A stretch of DNA of 64,000 nt from Alectryocaccobium sp964389285 (lineage in GTDB: Bacteria > Bacillota > Clostridia > Lachnospirales > Lachnospiraceae): NCBI GenBank assembly GCA_964389285.1, contig CAYMCZ010000011.1:12086-76085 (forward strand), written 5' to 3'. How positions within the stretch are numbered: position 1 is the first letter of the stretch; every line of letters starts with the position of its first letter. The notes under the pieces were generated by a model. That model did not search any database, had not been told where the DNA came from, and saw only the letters and a program-made list of their open reading frames with translations. This document shows, piece by piece, positions 25,258 through 34,528 of this stretch. The position numbers were made by a program, and so were the translations under genes.

Positions 25258-28200
25258 TTAAGAAAGTTTGGATTCTATTAAATCCACCGATACCATAGTG
25301 GATATTCCTTTTTCCTGCATGGTAATGCCGTAAAGTCTGTCCGCCGCAGTCATGGTGCCCCTCCTGTGAGTTATCACAATAAACTGAATATTGTCGGAAA
25401 GCTTATGCAGATACTCGGCAAAGCGTTCCACGTTGGCATCGTCAAGAGCGGCTTCGATCTCGTCCAGCATAACAAAAGGCGAGGGTTTTAAATTCTGTAT
25501 AGCAAAAAGCAAAGCTATGGCGGTCAGCGTTTTTTCGCCTCCTGAAAGCTGCATCATGTTTTGGAGCTTTTTCCCCGGAGGCTGGGCGATAACCCTTATG
25601 CCCGCTTCCAACACGTCTTCATCGTCGATCAGCTCCAACGCGCCTTCGCCGCCGCCGAACAGTTCTCTGAATACATGCCTGAATTCCTTATTTATATTGG
25701 CAAATTCAGCGATAAACTGTTTTCTCATGCTCTGATCGAGCTCAACTATAATGTCTTTCAGCTTTTCGGCGGCGTCCACGAGATCCGTGTGCTGTGCGCT
25801 CAGAAACTCAAAGCGGCCTTTTACTTCTTTATATTCTTCGATCGCGTTCACGTTTACATTGCCGAGAGATTTGATTTCTGATTTAAGTTTTGTTATTTCC
25901 TCCGTAAGCTTTTTAAAGTCTGTTTCCGTGACAGTGCTCCTGTCGATCTGCAGAGGAGTTATTTCGTATTCTTCGCGAAGATACTCTATAAAGCGTTCTT
26001 TTTCCGATTCCTGTTTTTCGATCATCGACGTAAGCCTGAAAAGCTCTTTATCCAGCAGACTGCGTTTTTCAGATACTTCTTCTCTTCGTAAGAACATCTT
26101 TTTAAAAGAAACATTAAGTTCTTCTCTTCTGCCCGTTACTGCCGTATATCGGCTTTTCGCGTCATCTGCTTCTTTTTTAAAGAGTTCCGCATCATTTTCT
26201 GCTTTTAAAAGCTCCTTTTCTCTTAAACTGTTCTCTTTTTCATCTTCCCCGATACGTTTTCTTGCGTTATTTATTTCATTTGCAAGATTTTCCATTTCAA
26301 CGGAAAGATTATTTATCCCTGTTTCGATGAATTCTTTTTTTTGCACAGTGGCGTTATAAAGACTTCTTGCTTCCTCGGCGGCATAAGCCGCTTCTCTTTC
26401 CATATCGGAAAGTACCTCAGCCATGCTTTCGTTTGAACTCATGTCGGCTTCCAGTTTCTTTTCACGGTTCAAAGCGGCATGAAGCTCTTTTTCGAGTCTT
26501 TCTAATTCCGAAGCAGTCTCTTTTTTCTTTTTAAACAGCTCGGCTTTTTCCCTGTTAAGCAGGTTTTCGTCTGCCGCAAGCTGCTCCGAACGGCTGATGG
26601 CCGTATCCAGATTGTTTTTTGCGGTATTTTTATTTAAATAAAGCTGCCTGATTTCGTCATCCAGATCAGCGGCCGTGCTTCGAAGCTCCGTCCTTTCGTT
26701 TTTAATCTCAGATATGGCGTTTTCGTATTTGCGCATATCATTTGCGATTTTTTTTACTTCGGAATTCAGTTCGTCTATCTGTCTCTGCCTGCCCAGCAGG
26801 TTGGAGTTGCTTTTATAACTGCCGCCGCTCATGGAGCCGCCCGTATTTATAAGCTCTCCCTCGAGCGTAACCATCCTGTATTTCTGTGAATACTTACGTC
26901 CGATTATTATCGCGTTGTCTATGTTGTCGATAACATACGTTCTTCCGAGCAGTCTGTTGACGAGACCTTTGTATTTCTCTTCACAGACAACAAGCTCGCT
27001 TGCCCTGCCTATTACGCCTTTTTCTTTGGGCGGAGCTTCTTTTATCCCGGCTTCTTTTACGGTTGTAAGAGGCAAAAATGTGGCGCGTCCGTATTTTCCT
27101 CTTTTTAAAAATTCAATAAGATATTTCGCCGTGCTTTCGTTGTCGGTAACGATATTCTGAAGGCTTGCGCCCAACGCCGTCTCCAGCGCAGTTTCATATT
27201 TTTTGTCCGTTGAAATAATCTCGGCCACGACACCCATAATGCCCGGATTTTTATCTCTCTGTTCCATTATTTTTTTGACGCTGTGCCCGTAGCCTTCGTA
27301 TCTTTCGGAAAGATTTAAAAGCGACTCCAAAAGCGACTGCGCCCTGTGATATTTAACCGAAGCTTCGCTGAGTTTATTGTCGGTTTCGGCCAGTTTTTGC
27401 TTAAATGCCGCAATTCTCTCTTCGTGCGTTTTCAAAAGCTCTTCTTTTTGACGGATTATTTCGCACAGATCATCATATGCCTTTTTATGCTTTAATTCTT
27501 CGTCTTTATGCGTCTTATGAGCCTCGGCAAGCATTATAAGCCTGCCGTTGAGCTGCGATTCATTTACTTCATTTTGTTCGGTAAGCGTAATAAAATGCTG
27601 CTTGGTTTCTTTAATAGAAGTAATTTCATTTAAAAGGTTTATCAGCCTGCCCTTTTGCTCGGAACCGGTTTCGTTTTCCATGGAAAGCTTTTTGCGAATA
27701 TTTTCCAGTTCGGCATTTTTTTCTTCGGCCTCCTCTTTTTGCTTTTTCATAAGAACGATAAGATCTTTCAGGCTGCTTTTTTGATTTTCAAGGTTTTCTT
27801 CATGACGGCTCATATCGCTCATCATCTTCTCTATCTGCTCGCCGATCATGCTTCTGTTAAGCTCCGAAAACCTGATTTTCTCTTTTATCTCGTTTATGAG
27901 AAGCGCGGCATCCTGTCTGTCTTTTTCTATTTCTTCGTTTTCGGCGGCGATTCGCAGCGCGGACTCATCGAGAGATTCAAGCTCCGCCTCTATTTTTTCA
28001 CATTCAAACTTCGCGGCTTCATATTCGCCGTCCGCATTCTCCAATTCTTCTTTTATGTTGGTATGATCGGCCGAGAGTTTTTCAAGAGATTTATCTATCT
28101 CGGATTCCCTTAATACAAAAAGATTAAGATCATGCTCTTTTAATTCTTCTTTTTTCGCAAGATAAACACGGGCTTTTTGGGACTGACGTTCAAGCGGGCC

Positions 28201-28806
28201 TACCTGTCTTGTGAGCTCGCTTAAAATATCGGAAACCCTGACCATGTTTTCCTGTTCTTTTTCGAGCTTTTTAAGCGCCGCAATTTTTCTTCTTTTGAAT
28301 TTGACTATGCCTGCCGCCTCATCAAAGAGCTCTCTGCGTTCTTCGGGTCTTCCGCTTAATATTTTGTCGATCTGACCCTGGCCTATCATCGAATAGCCTT
28401 CTTTGCCAATGCCGGTATCATAAAAAAGCTCATGGATATCCCTGAGCCTGCACGCAGTACCGTTTATCATGTATTCACTCTCACCGGAACGAAACAGACG
28501 CCTTGCTATGGTAACCTGTTCAAAGTCTATGTTAAGAGAGTGATCGGTATTGTCAAAGGTTATGGAAACAGAAGCAAATCCCAGCGGTTTTCTGGATGCG
28601 GTTCCGGCAAATATGACATCCTGCATGCTTCCGCCGCGAAGCTGTTTTGCACTCTGCTCTCCCAAAACCCATCTTACGGCATCCGAAATATTGCTTTTGC
28701 CGCTGCCGTTGGGGCCGACTATAGCAGTGATTCCATCGTTGAAATCAAGCTTCATCTTTCCCGCAAAGGATTTAAACCCCTGCATTTCTATTGATTTTAA
28801 ATACAT
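25258..28806 (-). CDS. smc: Chromosome segregation protein SMC
   Basis: The 1182-residue ATPase has Walker A (GPNGSGKSNISDAV) at the start, long coiled coils on both sides of a hinge at about 500-640 (GVVAEIISTDKKYETALE), and the ABC signature LSGGEKTLTAIALLFA with Walker B VMLDEIEAALDD at the end. It forms the condensin ring with ScpA and ScpB. The length is typical. Its first bases overlap the rnc stop by 10 bases. Confidence 0.97.
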   Translation of the reverse strand: MYLKSIEMQGFKSFAGKMKLDFNDGITAIVGPNGSGKSNISDAVRWVLGEQSAKQLRGGSMQDVIFAGTASRKPLGFASVSITFDNTDHSLNIDFEQVTIARRLFRSGESEYMINGTACRLRDIHELFYDTGIGKEGYSMIGQGQIDKILSGRPEERRELFDEAAGIVKFKRRKIAALKKLEKEQENMVRVSDILSELTRQVGPLERQSQKARVYLAKKEELKEHDLNLFVLRESEIDKSLEKLSADHTNIKEELENADGEYEAAKFECEKIEAELESLDESALRIAAENEEIEKDRQDAALLINEIKEKIRFSELNRSMIGEQIEKMMSDMSRHEENLENQKSSLKDLIVLMKKQKEEAEEKNAELENIRKKLSMENETGSEQKGRLINLLNEITSIKETKQHFITLTEQNEVNESQLNGRLIMLAEAHKTHKDEELKHKKAYDDLCEIIRQKEELLKTHEERIAAFKQKLAETDNKLSEASVKYHRAQSLLESLLNLSERYEGYGHSVKKIMEQRDKNPGIMGVVAEIISTDKKYETALETALGASLQNIVTDNESTAKYLIEFLKRGKYGRATFLPLTTVKEAGIKEAPPKEKGVIGRASELVVCEEKYKGLVNRLLGRTYVIDNIDNAIIIGRKYSQKYRMVTLEGELINTGGSMSGGSYKSNSNLLGRQRQIDELNSEVKKIANDMRKYENAISEIKNERTELRSTAADLDDEIRQLYLNKNTAKNNLDTAISRSEQLAADENLLNREKAELFKKKKETASELERLEKELHAALNREKKLEADMSSNESMAEVLSDMEREAAYAAEEARSLYNATVQKKEFIETGINNLSVEMENLANEINNARKRIGEDEKENSLREKELLKAENDAELFKKEADDAKSRYTAVTGRREELNVSFKKMFLRREEVSEKRSLLDKELFRLTSMIEKQESEKERFIEYLREEYEITPLQIDRSTVTETDFKKLTEEITKLKSEIKSLGNVNVNAIEEYKEVKGRFEFLSAQHTDLVDAAEKLKDIIVELDQSMRKQFIAEFANINKEFRHVFRELFGGGEGALELIDDEDVLEAGIRVIAQPPGKKLQNMMQLSGGEKTLTAIALLFAIQNLKPSPFVMLDEIEAALDDANVERFAEYLHKLSDNIQFIVITHRRGTMTAADRLYGITMQEKGISTMVSVDLIESKLS

Positions 28807-29504
28807 CTTTCACCTGCCGTATAACCAGTATTTTTAAGAGCGTTTTTAGCGGCTTCCTGCTCAGCCTGCTTTTTGCTCCGTCCGCAGCCTTCGCCCATTA
28901 CGCGCTCTCCGACATAAACACGGGCTACATAAGTTTTTTCATGCTGGGGGCCCTGTTCGTCTATAATAATATATTTGGGCATTATCTCCTGTTTTTTTTG
29001 AACAAGCTCCTGAAGCTCTGTTTTGTGATCTATATACAACTGCTTATCAACAAGAAAACCGAGTATTTTATTCAAAACAAAGGCGCGGGCCGGCTCTATC
29101 CCGCCGTCCAGGTAAATGGCCCCTATAAGAGCTTCACAGGCATCCGAAATAATAGACTCTCTTTTGCGGCCTCCGCTTCTTTCTTCTCCTTTTCCGAGTT
29201 GGATATTATCTCCCAGGTGAAACTGAGACGCGGCATAGGCGAGCGAGCTTTCGCACACAAGCCTTGCCCGCATTTTGGTAAGCCGCCCTTCGGAAGCTTC
29301 GGGATATTTCCCGTAAAGAAATTCACTGCATATTAATTCCAGTATAGCATCTCCAAGAAATTCTATTCTTTCGTTGCAGTCGATTCTTTTTAAATTGTTT
29401 TCATTAATATAAGAACTGTGACGCAATGCTTTCATTATCAGTTCTTTATTTTGAAAAGTATATCCTATTTCATCCTGAAGTTTTGTAAGATCCCGGTTGC
29501 CCAT
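28797..29504 (-). CDS. rnc: Ribonuclease III
   Basis: RNase III cuts double-stranded RNA in rRNA and mRNA processing. The 235-residue protein has the catalytic signature NERIEFLGDAILELICSEFL, a second acidic cluster ISDACEALIGAIYLDGG, and a double-stranded-RNA-binding domain (about 160-230; GEGCGRSKKQAEQEAAKNAL). It is followed directly by smc. A hairpin separates it from plsX. Confidence 0.97.
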   Translation of the reverse strand: MGNRDLTKLQDEIGYTFQNKELIMKALRHSSYINENNLKRIDCNERIEFLGDAILELICSEFLYGKYPEASEGRLTKMRARLVCESSLAYAASQFHLGDNIQLGKGEERSGGRKRESIISDACEALIGAIYLDGGIEPARAFVLNKILGFLVDKQLYIDHKTELQELVQKKQEIMPKYIIIDEQGPQHEKTYVARVYVGERVMGEGCGRSKKQAEQEAAKNALKNTGYTAGERCI

Positions 29505-29541
29505 ATTTTTCTTTTCCCGTTTTTATGATTAAACACCAACA

Positions 29542-29573
29542 GGGCTGCCGCAGTATGCATAGTGCGACAGCCC
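29542..29573 (-). terminator. CTGTCGCA-family hairpin after plsX
   Basis: GGGCTGCCGCA (29542-29552) and TGCGACAGCCC (29563-29573) form an 11-bp stem. The single non-Watson-Crick position becomes a U-G wobble when read as minus-strand RNA, so it functions on the plsX transcript, five bases past the plsX stop. It shares the CTGTCGCACTAT core with repeats elsewhere in the window. Confidence 0.75.
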
Positions 29574-29577
29574 GAAA

Positions 29578-30582
29578 TTAAATATCTGCTAATCTGTCTC
29601 TGATAAGAACATTTAACTCATTTTCTTTAAAACGTATACTCTGAAGAAGCGCTGTTTTAAAAGCCAGCGGTTTGGAATTGCCGTGCGTCTTTACCACAAG
29701 CGCCCGAAGTCCCAAAAGAGGGGCTCCGCCGTAATTATCTACATTATATGTTTCAAGCGTTTTTTTAAGCGAAGGCATTACGAGCGCCGCGCCGACCTTG
29801 GATTTTGCATTGCTTAAAAACGCATCCTTTATCAGCCTTAAAAATGACGAAGCGACTCCTTCATACATTTTCAAAACGCAGTTTCCCGCAAAAGCTTCCG
29901 CAACGATTACGTCCGCCGCACCGGCGGGAATATCTCTCGCTTCGATATTTCCCGTGAAATTAATGCCCTGCAGCTCTTTAAGAAGCGGATACACTTCTTT
30001 CGTAAGGGCATTTCCCTTGTCTTCCTCCTCTCCTATATTGAGAAGGGCTACACGAGGATTATTTATACCCATGACCTTTTCCGCGTAAGCGGAACCCATT
30101 ACGGCAAATTGTACAAGGTGCTCGGGTTTCGCATCCACATTTGCCCCCGAATCCAAAAGCAGCGAAATCCCTTTGCTGTTAGGAATAACCGTGGCGATCG
30201 GAGCTCTGAGCACTCCTGCCTCTCTTTTGACTATGGTCTGTCCTCCCACAAGGACGGAACCCGTATTGCCCGCCGTTACAACAGCGTCCGCTTCTCCATC
30301 TCTTACGAGGTTCAGCCCCACGACAAGCGACGAATCTTTTTTTTGACGGATGGACTGAACGGGATGTTCTCCCGTTTCTATTACCTCCGCGGCATTTTTA
30401 ACCGTTATCCTCTCCGCGTCATAGGTATGTTTATTGAGTTCGGATTCTATAATCTCCTGTCGTCCTACAAGTACTACATGCAGGTCAGGAGCTTCTTTTA
30501 AAGCCTCAACGGCTCCTTCTATCGGCGCCGCAGGGGCATTGTCGCCTCCCATAATATCAACGGCAACTCTGACCGGATTCAT
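29578..30582 (-). CDS. plsX: Phosphate acyltransferase PlsX
   Basis: PlsX converts acyl-ACP to acyl-phosphate for phospholipid synthesis. The 334-residue protein shows VAVDIMGGDNAPAAPIEGA, ITVKNAAEVI and VTAGNTGSVLVGG, all typical of the family, and is of normal length. AGGAGG precedes the ATG. Acyl carrier protein, often next to plsX, is absent here. The upstream neighbour is a lipoprotein gene instead of rpmF. Confidence 0.96.
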   Translation of the reverse strand: MNPVRVAVDIMGGDNAPAAPIEGAVEALKEAPDLHVVLVGRQEIIESELNKHTYDAERITVKNAAEVIETGEHPVQSIRQKKDSSLVVGLNLVRDGEADAVVTAGNTGSVLVGGQTIVKREAGVLRAPIATVIPNSKGISLLLDSGANVDAKPEHLVQFAVMGSAYAEKVMGINNPRVALLNIGEEEDKGNALTKEVYPLLKELQGINFTGNIEARDIPAGAADVIVAEAFAGNCVLKMYEGVASSFLRLIKDAFLSNAKSKVGAALVMPSLKKTLETYNVDNYGGAPLLGLRALVVKTHGNSKPLAFKTALLQSIRFKENELNVLIRDRLADI

Positions 30583-30603
30583 AATTTACCTCCTGATCAT
30601 AGG

Positions 30604-30622
30604 CCGGTCAACGCATGACCGG
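30604..30622 (-). other. Hairpin between lipoprotein gene and plsX
   Basis: CCGGTCA (30604-30610) and TGACCGG (30616-30622) form a tight stem directly after the lipoprotein stop codon. There is no T run, and the plsX ribosome-binding site follows within 25 bases. It may shield the upstream mRNA or tune plsX translation. Confidence 0.45.
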
Positions 30623-31354
30623 TCATTCATTTGGATTTACCTGTTCTATAATACAGCCTTCGGCATCCGTGTGATATCCCTGGGGCGTCTCGGCATTTTT
30701 CATAAGCCTTCCGACTTCATCAAAATAATAATAGTTTCCTTTAAAATCAAGATATACCCACCCGGTCACGGCATAGCCGTTGGCATCAAAATAATAGTCG
30801 TCGTCAATTACCCGCATTAAGACATTTGCAGGATAAGAGCCGTCTTCAGCCATGAGGCGCAAACCTCCGAATTCGTCCGGAGTAAAGACGCCGGCCTTGC
30901 GAACCTCTACCCTGGCCACGTTTCCGGTAGCCTTGTTGCAGGTGTTTCCGTGGTTGTTGGTGGCTACGACATAATAAAACTTTGTTCCGAGCTGTGAAGT
31001 GTCAGCCTGATAAACGGGCTCCGTAGCACCGTCTATATATGTACCTCCGCTGTTTGAATTAACGTTGTTGGAATACCACTGGTAAGTGATCTCACCGCCG
31101 TCCGGTGAAGTCGCGGTGCCGTCAAGCATATAAACGGTATCCGCGGAAATGACTATATCATCCCTCAAAGCGCCGTTGAATACAGGCGCGCCTATATTCC
31201 TGTCAACCTGCTGCGCGGATTCTTTTTCTATTGCTTTCCCCGTCTCCGGAGTTTTGTCTGTTTTTGATGCATTCATATCGTTACCGCATGCGGATATTGC
31301 GAAAACTGACGAAACACAAAAAGCCATTGCAATAAATCTTTTTATGCTGTTCAT
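30623..31354 (-). CDS. Lipoprotein with Ig-like and cell-wall-binding-like repeats
   Basis: The 243-residue protein has a lipoprotein signal ending in ISAC (Cys23). An Ig-like domain at about 55-150 (ITYQWYSNNVNS, FYYVVATNNHG) is followed by two glucan/choline-binding-like repeats at about 180-235 (DDDYYFDANGYAVTGW, GNYYYFDEVGRLMKN). It is expected on the outer face of the membrane and may bind the wall. It sits just upstream of plsX, probably in the same transcript. I know no function for it. Confidence 0.8.
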   Translation of the reverse strand: MNSIKRFIAMAFCVSSVFAISACGNDMNASKTDKTPETGKAIEKESAQQVDRNIGAPVFNGALRDDIVISADTVYMLDGTATSPDGGEITYQWYSNNVNSNSGGTYIDGATEPVYQADTSQLGTKFYYVVATNNHGNTCNKATGNVARVEVRKAGVFTPDEFGGLRLMAEDGSYPANVLMRVIDDDYYFDANGYAVTGWVYLDFKGNYYYFDEVGRLMKNAETPQGYHTDAEGCIIEQVNPNE

Positions 31355-31480
31355 GTATATACCTCTTTAAATATTTAATACAAACGAAACAATTTAACAG
31401 TTTTGTAATTATACCTTACAAAGGAATTCTTGTCAAACTGCAGAGATATGCGGTCATACACCCTGGACTGTTTGAAGAAC

Positions 31481-32026
31481 TTATTTGAAATCCTTTATAA
31501 CAGCGCCGTTTTTCATAAGATAGTCCACAAGCGATATGATTGTCAGGGCAAGCGAAATGTATACCAGGACCTGGCAGAAAAACCAGTAACCGAACGAATT
31601 AATTCCCAAAAGAAGCGCTATTATCATTACCATCTGAAAGACCGTTTTGACCTTGCCCCACACGGATGCGGCGATAACCACTCCGTTATCAACCGCAATC
31701 AGCCTGAAACCTGAAATAATGAATTCTCTTGCAATAATTATTATGACTATCCATGAAGCAATCTGCCCGGTATCGATCAGGCATATAAGCGCGGAACATA
31801 CAAGCAGCTTATCGGCGAGCGGATCCATGAATTTGCCGAAATTCGTGACAAGATTGTATTTCCTCGCAATCATTCCGTCAAAAGTATCCGTCAGGCTTGC
31901 GGCTATAAACACCACAAGCGCGGCAATATGCCCCCACGAAAACGGCAGTTTCATAAATATTATGAAAACCGGTATCATAAAAACACGCAGCAGCGTAAGT
32001 TTATTGGGAAGATTCATTTCCTTCAT
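31481..32026 (-). CDS. pgsA: CDP-diacylglycerol-glycerol-3-phosphate phosphatidyltransferase
   Basis: PgsA makes phosphatidylglycerol phosphate at the membrane. The 181-residue protein has several transmembrane segments and the CDP-alcohol phosphotransferase motif D-x2-D-G-x2-A-R, seen as DTFDGMIARKYNL, followed by GKFMDPLADKLL. AGGAG is eight bases before the ATG at 32026, and the gene overlaps the rimO end by 26 bases. Confidence 0.94.
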   Translation of the reverse strand: MKEMNLPNKLTLLRVFMIPVFIIFMKLPFSWGHIAALVVFIAASLTDTFDGMIARKYNLVTNFGKFMDPLADKLLVCSALICLIDTGQIASWIVIIIIAREFIISGFRLIAVDNGVVIAASVWGKVKTVFQMVMIIALLLGINSFGYWFFCQVLVYISLALTIISLVDYLMKNGAVIKDFK

Positions 32027-33353
32027 CTATAGCTTCTCCTATAAGGTCATAATCCGAATAGCCTGTTATAAGACATCTGACATACATGCCTGATTCAAGC
32101 CTTTTGTTTTCGGATTTGAAAAATATGTATCCGTCCACACCCGGAGCGTCTGCCTCGGTCCGGCCTATATAGATATCCTCATCCGGCATATATCCTTCGG
32201 TAAAAACCTCCGTAACGGTACCCCGGCGCTTTGAATTGTTTTCAAAAGCTATTTTCTGCTGGGCCAGCATCAGCTCGTCACGTCTGGTCTCTTTTGTCTT
32301 TTCGTCAACCTGTCCGTCAAATTCGGCAGCGGCAGTTTTATCCTCCCTCGAATATGCGAAAACCCCGAGCCTGTCAAAACGCATTTCCTTTATAAAATCA
32401 AGCAGTTCAAGATGTTCGCTTTCTGTCTCGGTCGGAAATCCTGTTATAAGGGATGTCCTTAAAACGATATCCGGTATCCTCTCTTTTATGGCGCCAATTA
32501 TTTCGACGATATCTTTTTTAGAGGTTCGCCGTCCCATCATTTTAAGAATACGGTCGCTGCAGTGCTGGATCGGAATATCCAGATATTTGCAAATCTTATC
32601 CTGTAAAGCTATGGTTTCCAAAAGTTCAGGATATATTTCTTCGGGATAACAGTAAAGAAGCCTGATCCTTTTAAGTCCGTCTACGGCGCACAGACGCTCA
32701 AGCAACTCGTGAAGGCATTTTTTTCCGTAAATATCAGTCCCGTAAAGAGTCGTCTCCTGAGCGATAATATTCAGCTCGGTAACGCCCTCTCCGGCAAGTT
32801 TTGACGCTTCTTTTAAAAGCGCGTCCATAGGAACGCTTCTGAATTTGCCGCGAAGCTGCGGAATGATGCAGTATGTGCAGCTTTTGCCGCAGCCCTCAGC
32901 TATTTTCAGATACGAGTAATGACCGCCCGTCGTAAGCAGGCGCGAAGATTCGATTTTCGGAAAACCTTTTAAAGGCTTTAAAACAACAGGCCTGCAGCCC
33001 GAAAAGATTTTTTCTATGACCTGATCCAGTTCCGCAAAACTGTTTGTACCGACAACCGCGTCCACCTCGGGAAGTTCGTCAAGTATTTCCTGTCCGTAAA
33101 GCTGAGCCATACATCCCGCTATTATCAGGGCTTTGCATGCTCCTGTTTTTTTCAGCCCGGTCATCTCAAGTATCGCGGATACGCTTTCTTCTTTCGCGTC
33201 ATGTATAAAAGAACATGTGTTTACGATTATGACATCCGCCGCGGCTTCATCATCGACAATGGAATATCCCTTCTCCGCAAGCAGACCGAGCATATTTTCG
33301 GAATCCACAAGATTTTTGTCGCAGCCGAGCGATACAAAAAAGAGTTTTTTCAT
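32001..33353 (-). CDS. rimO: Ribosomal protein S12 methylthiotransferase RimO
   Basis: RimO is a radical-SAM enzyme that methylthiolates an Asp of S12. The 450-residue protein has the N-terminal UPF0004 cluster domain (SLGCDKNLVDSE, NTCSFIHDAKEES), the radical-SAM CGKSCTYCIIP motif and a C-terminal TRAM domain. The sequence SLGCDKNLVDSE separates RimO from MiaB. It lies between rpoZ (four-base overlap) and pgsA. Confidence 0.96.
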   Translation of the reverse strand: MKKLFFVSLGCDKNLVDSENMLGLLAEKGYSIVDDEAAADVIIVNTCSFIHDAKEESVSAILEMTGLKKTGACKALIIAGCMAQLYGQEILDELPEVDAVVGTNSFAELDQVIEKIFSGCRPVVLKPLKGFPKIESSRLLTTGGHYSYLKIAEGCGKSCTYCIIPQLRGKFRSVPMDALLKEASKLAGEGVTELNIIAQETTLYGTDIYGKKCLHELLERLCAVDGLKRIRLLYCYPEEIYPELLETIALQDKICKYLDIPIQHCSDRILKMMGRRTSKKDIVEIIGAIKERIPDIVLRTSLITGFPTETESEHLELLDFIKEMRFDRLGVFAYSREDKTAAAEFDGQVDEKTKETRRDELMLAQQKIAFENNSKRRGTVTEVFTEGYMPDEDIYIGRTEADAPGVDGYIFFKSENKRLESGMYVRCLITGYSDYDLIGEAIDEGNESSQ

Positions 33354-33637
33354 GCTTCTTCGGACATTTCCTCGAAAGAGTCGGGTTCATTGATCTCTTC
33401 TGCGTCATTTCGAGCGGCATCGATATGTACTTTCCCTTCGTAAAATTCGTCTATGGCCACGGAAAGCAGTTTGCCGTTTGAGACATTTACACGGGCCGGC
33501 GAACCGTCGGTAAGCTGGCGTGCGCGTTTGCTTGTGGCAAGCACTATCGAATATCTGCTTGTCACGTAAGTAGCGTCGCCCGCACTGTTGTCGGTATTGA
33601 TTTTTTCCATTAATTCGCTGTATGAGGGATGTATCAT
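33350..33637 (-). CDS. rpoZ: RNA polymerase omega subunit
   Basis: The 95-residue protein begins MIHPSYSELMEKI and contains SRYSIVLATSKRARQL, the core omega signature that braces the beta-prime subunit. An acidic tail follows. Its ATG lies directly after the gmk stop, matching the widespread gmk-rpoZ pairing. Confidence 0.93.
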   Translation of the reverse strand: MIHPSYSELMEKINTDNSAGDATYVTSRYSIVLATSKRARQLTDGSPARVNVSNGKLLSVAIDEFYEGKVHIDAARNDAEEINEPDSFEEMSEEA

Positions 33638-34258
33638 TTATTTTTCTCCTTCCAATCTGCTTTTAAAAGTTGATAAAAATTCGTAATTGTTTTCGATACT
33701 GCAATGTCTGGAAGAAATAATACAGTGAATATCTTCCGCGCATTTTTCGATGGTATCATTTATTACAAGATAATCATATCTGTCCACATAATTGATTTCG
33801 CGTTCTATCTGCATGAGCCTCGCCAATATCTGGCTTTCGCTCTCCGTGCCGCGCTTTCTGAGTCTTTTTTCGATCTCGGCGGGCGAGGGGGCCGTAACGA
33901 AGATCAGCACCGCTTCCGGATAAAGCTCTTTTACTTTGAGTGCTCCCTGAACCTCTATTTCAAGCAGTACGTCCTTACCCGCTTTCAGGTTTTCTTCGAC
34001 ATAGTCCCTTGGAGTGCCGTAAAAATGCCCGACAAAACCGGCGTATTCGATAAGCTCATTGTTTTCTATCATCGACAAAAACTCATCGTCGCTTTTGAAA
34101 AAATAATCTACGCCGTGAGTCTCTCCTGCTCTGGGGGCTCTGGTAGTGCATGATATCGAAAGCGCATACTCCGGATGCATTTCAAGCAGTTTTTTCATGA
34201 CAGTGCCTTTGCCGGAACCGGAAAAACCTGAAATTGCGCTCAGAACTCCTCTACTCAT
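33638..34258 (-). CDS. gmk: Guanylate kinase
   Basis: The 206-residue enzyme phosphorylates GMP to GDP. It has the P-loop GFSGSGKGTVMKKL and the GMP-binding SCTTRAPRAGETHGVDY. It overlaps the end of remA by eight bases. The order remA-gmk-rpoZ is typical of Firmicutes. Confidence 0.96.
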   Translation of the reverse strand: MSRGVLSAISGFSGSGKGTVMKKLLEMHPEYALSISCTTRAPRAGETHGVDYFFKSDDEFLSMIENNELIEYAGFVGHFYGTPRDYVEENLKAGKDVLLEIEVQGALKVKELYPEAVLIFVTAPSPAEIEKRLRKRGTESESQILARLMQIEREINYVDRYDYLVINDTIEKCAEDIHCIISSRHCSIENNYEFLSTFKSRLEGEK

Positions 34259-34520
34259 TTAAGTCCTCCATATCATCGCGGTCTGCATTTTTTATATTAA
34301 AACGTTTGGTTATCGTCTCCGGCTGAAGCGCCGAAAGGAGCAGATGTCCCTCGTCCATTATAAACACCGCTTTTGTTTTTCTTCCCTGTGTGGCGTCAAT
34401 TATCATGGATTCATTTTTGGCTCTCGCCACAAGACGCTTTATCGGCGCGGCGTCGGGTTTAACGACCGCTATAACTCTTGATGAATTGACTACGTTTCCG
34501 AAACCTATATTAATAAGCAT
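34251..34520 (-). CDS. remA: RemA-family regulator (DUF370)
   Basis: This 89-residue protein, the same length as Bacillus RemA, has INIGFGNVVNSSRVIAVV and IDATQGRKTKAVFIMD, the DNA-binding core that forms ring-like arrays in RemA. It controls matrix and osmoadaptation genes in Bacillus, and its targets in clostridia are less clear. I chose the ATG at 34520, since the frame opens upstream only at a TTG. The ribosome-binding site is weak. Confidence 0.92.
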   Translation of the reverse strand: MLINIGFGNVVNSSRVIAVVKPDAAPIKRLVARAKNESMIIDATQGRKTKAVFIMDEGHLLLSALQPETITKRFNIKNADRDDMEDLNE

Positions 34521-34528
34521 TTTCAAAC

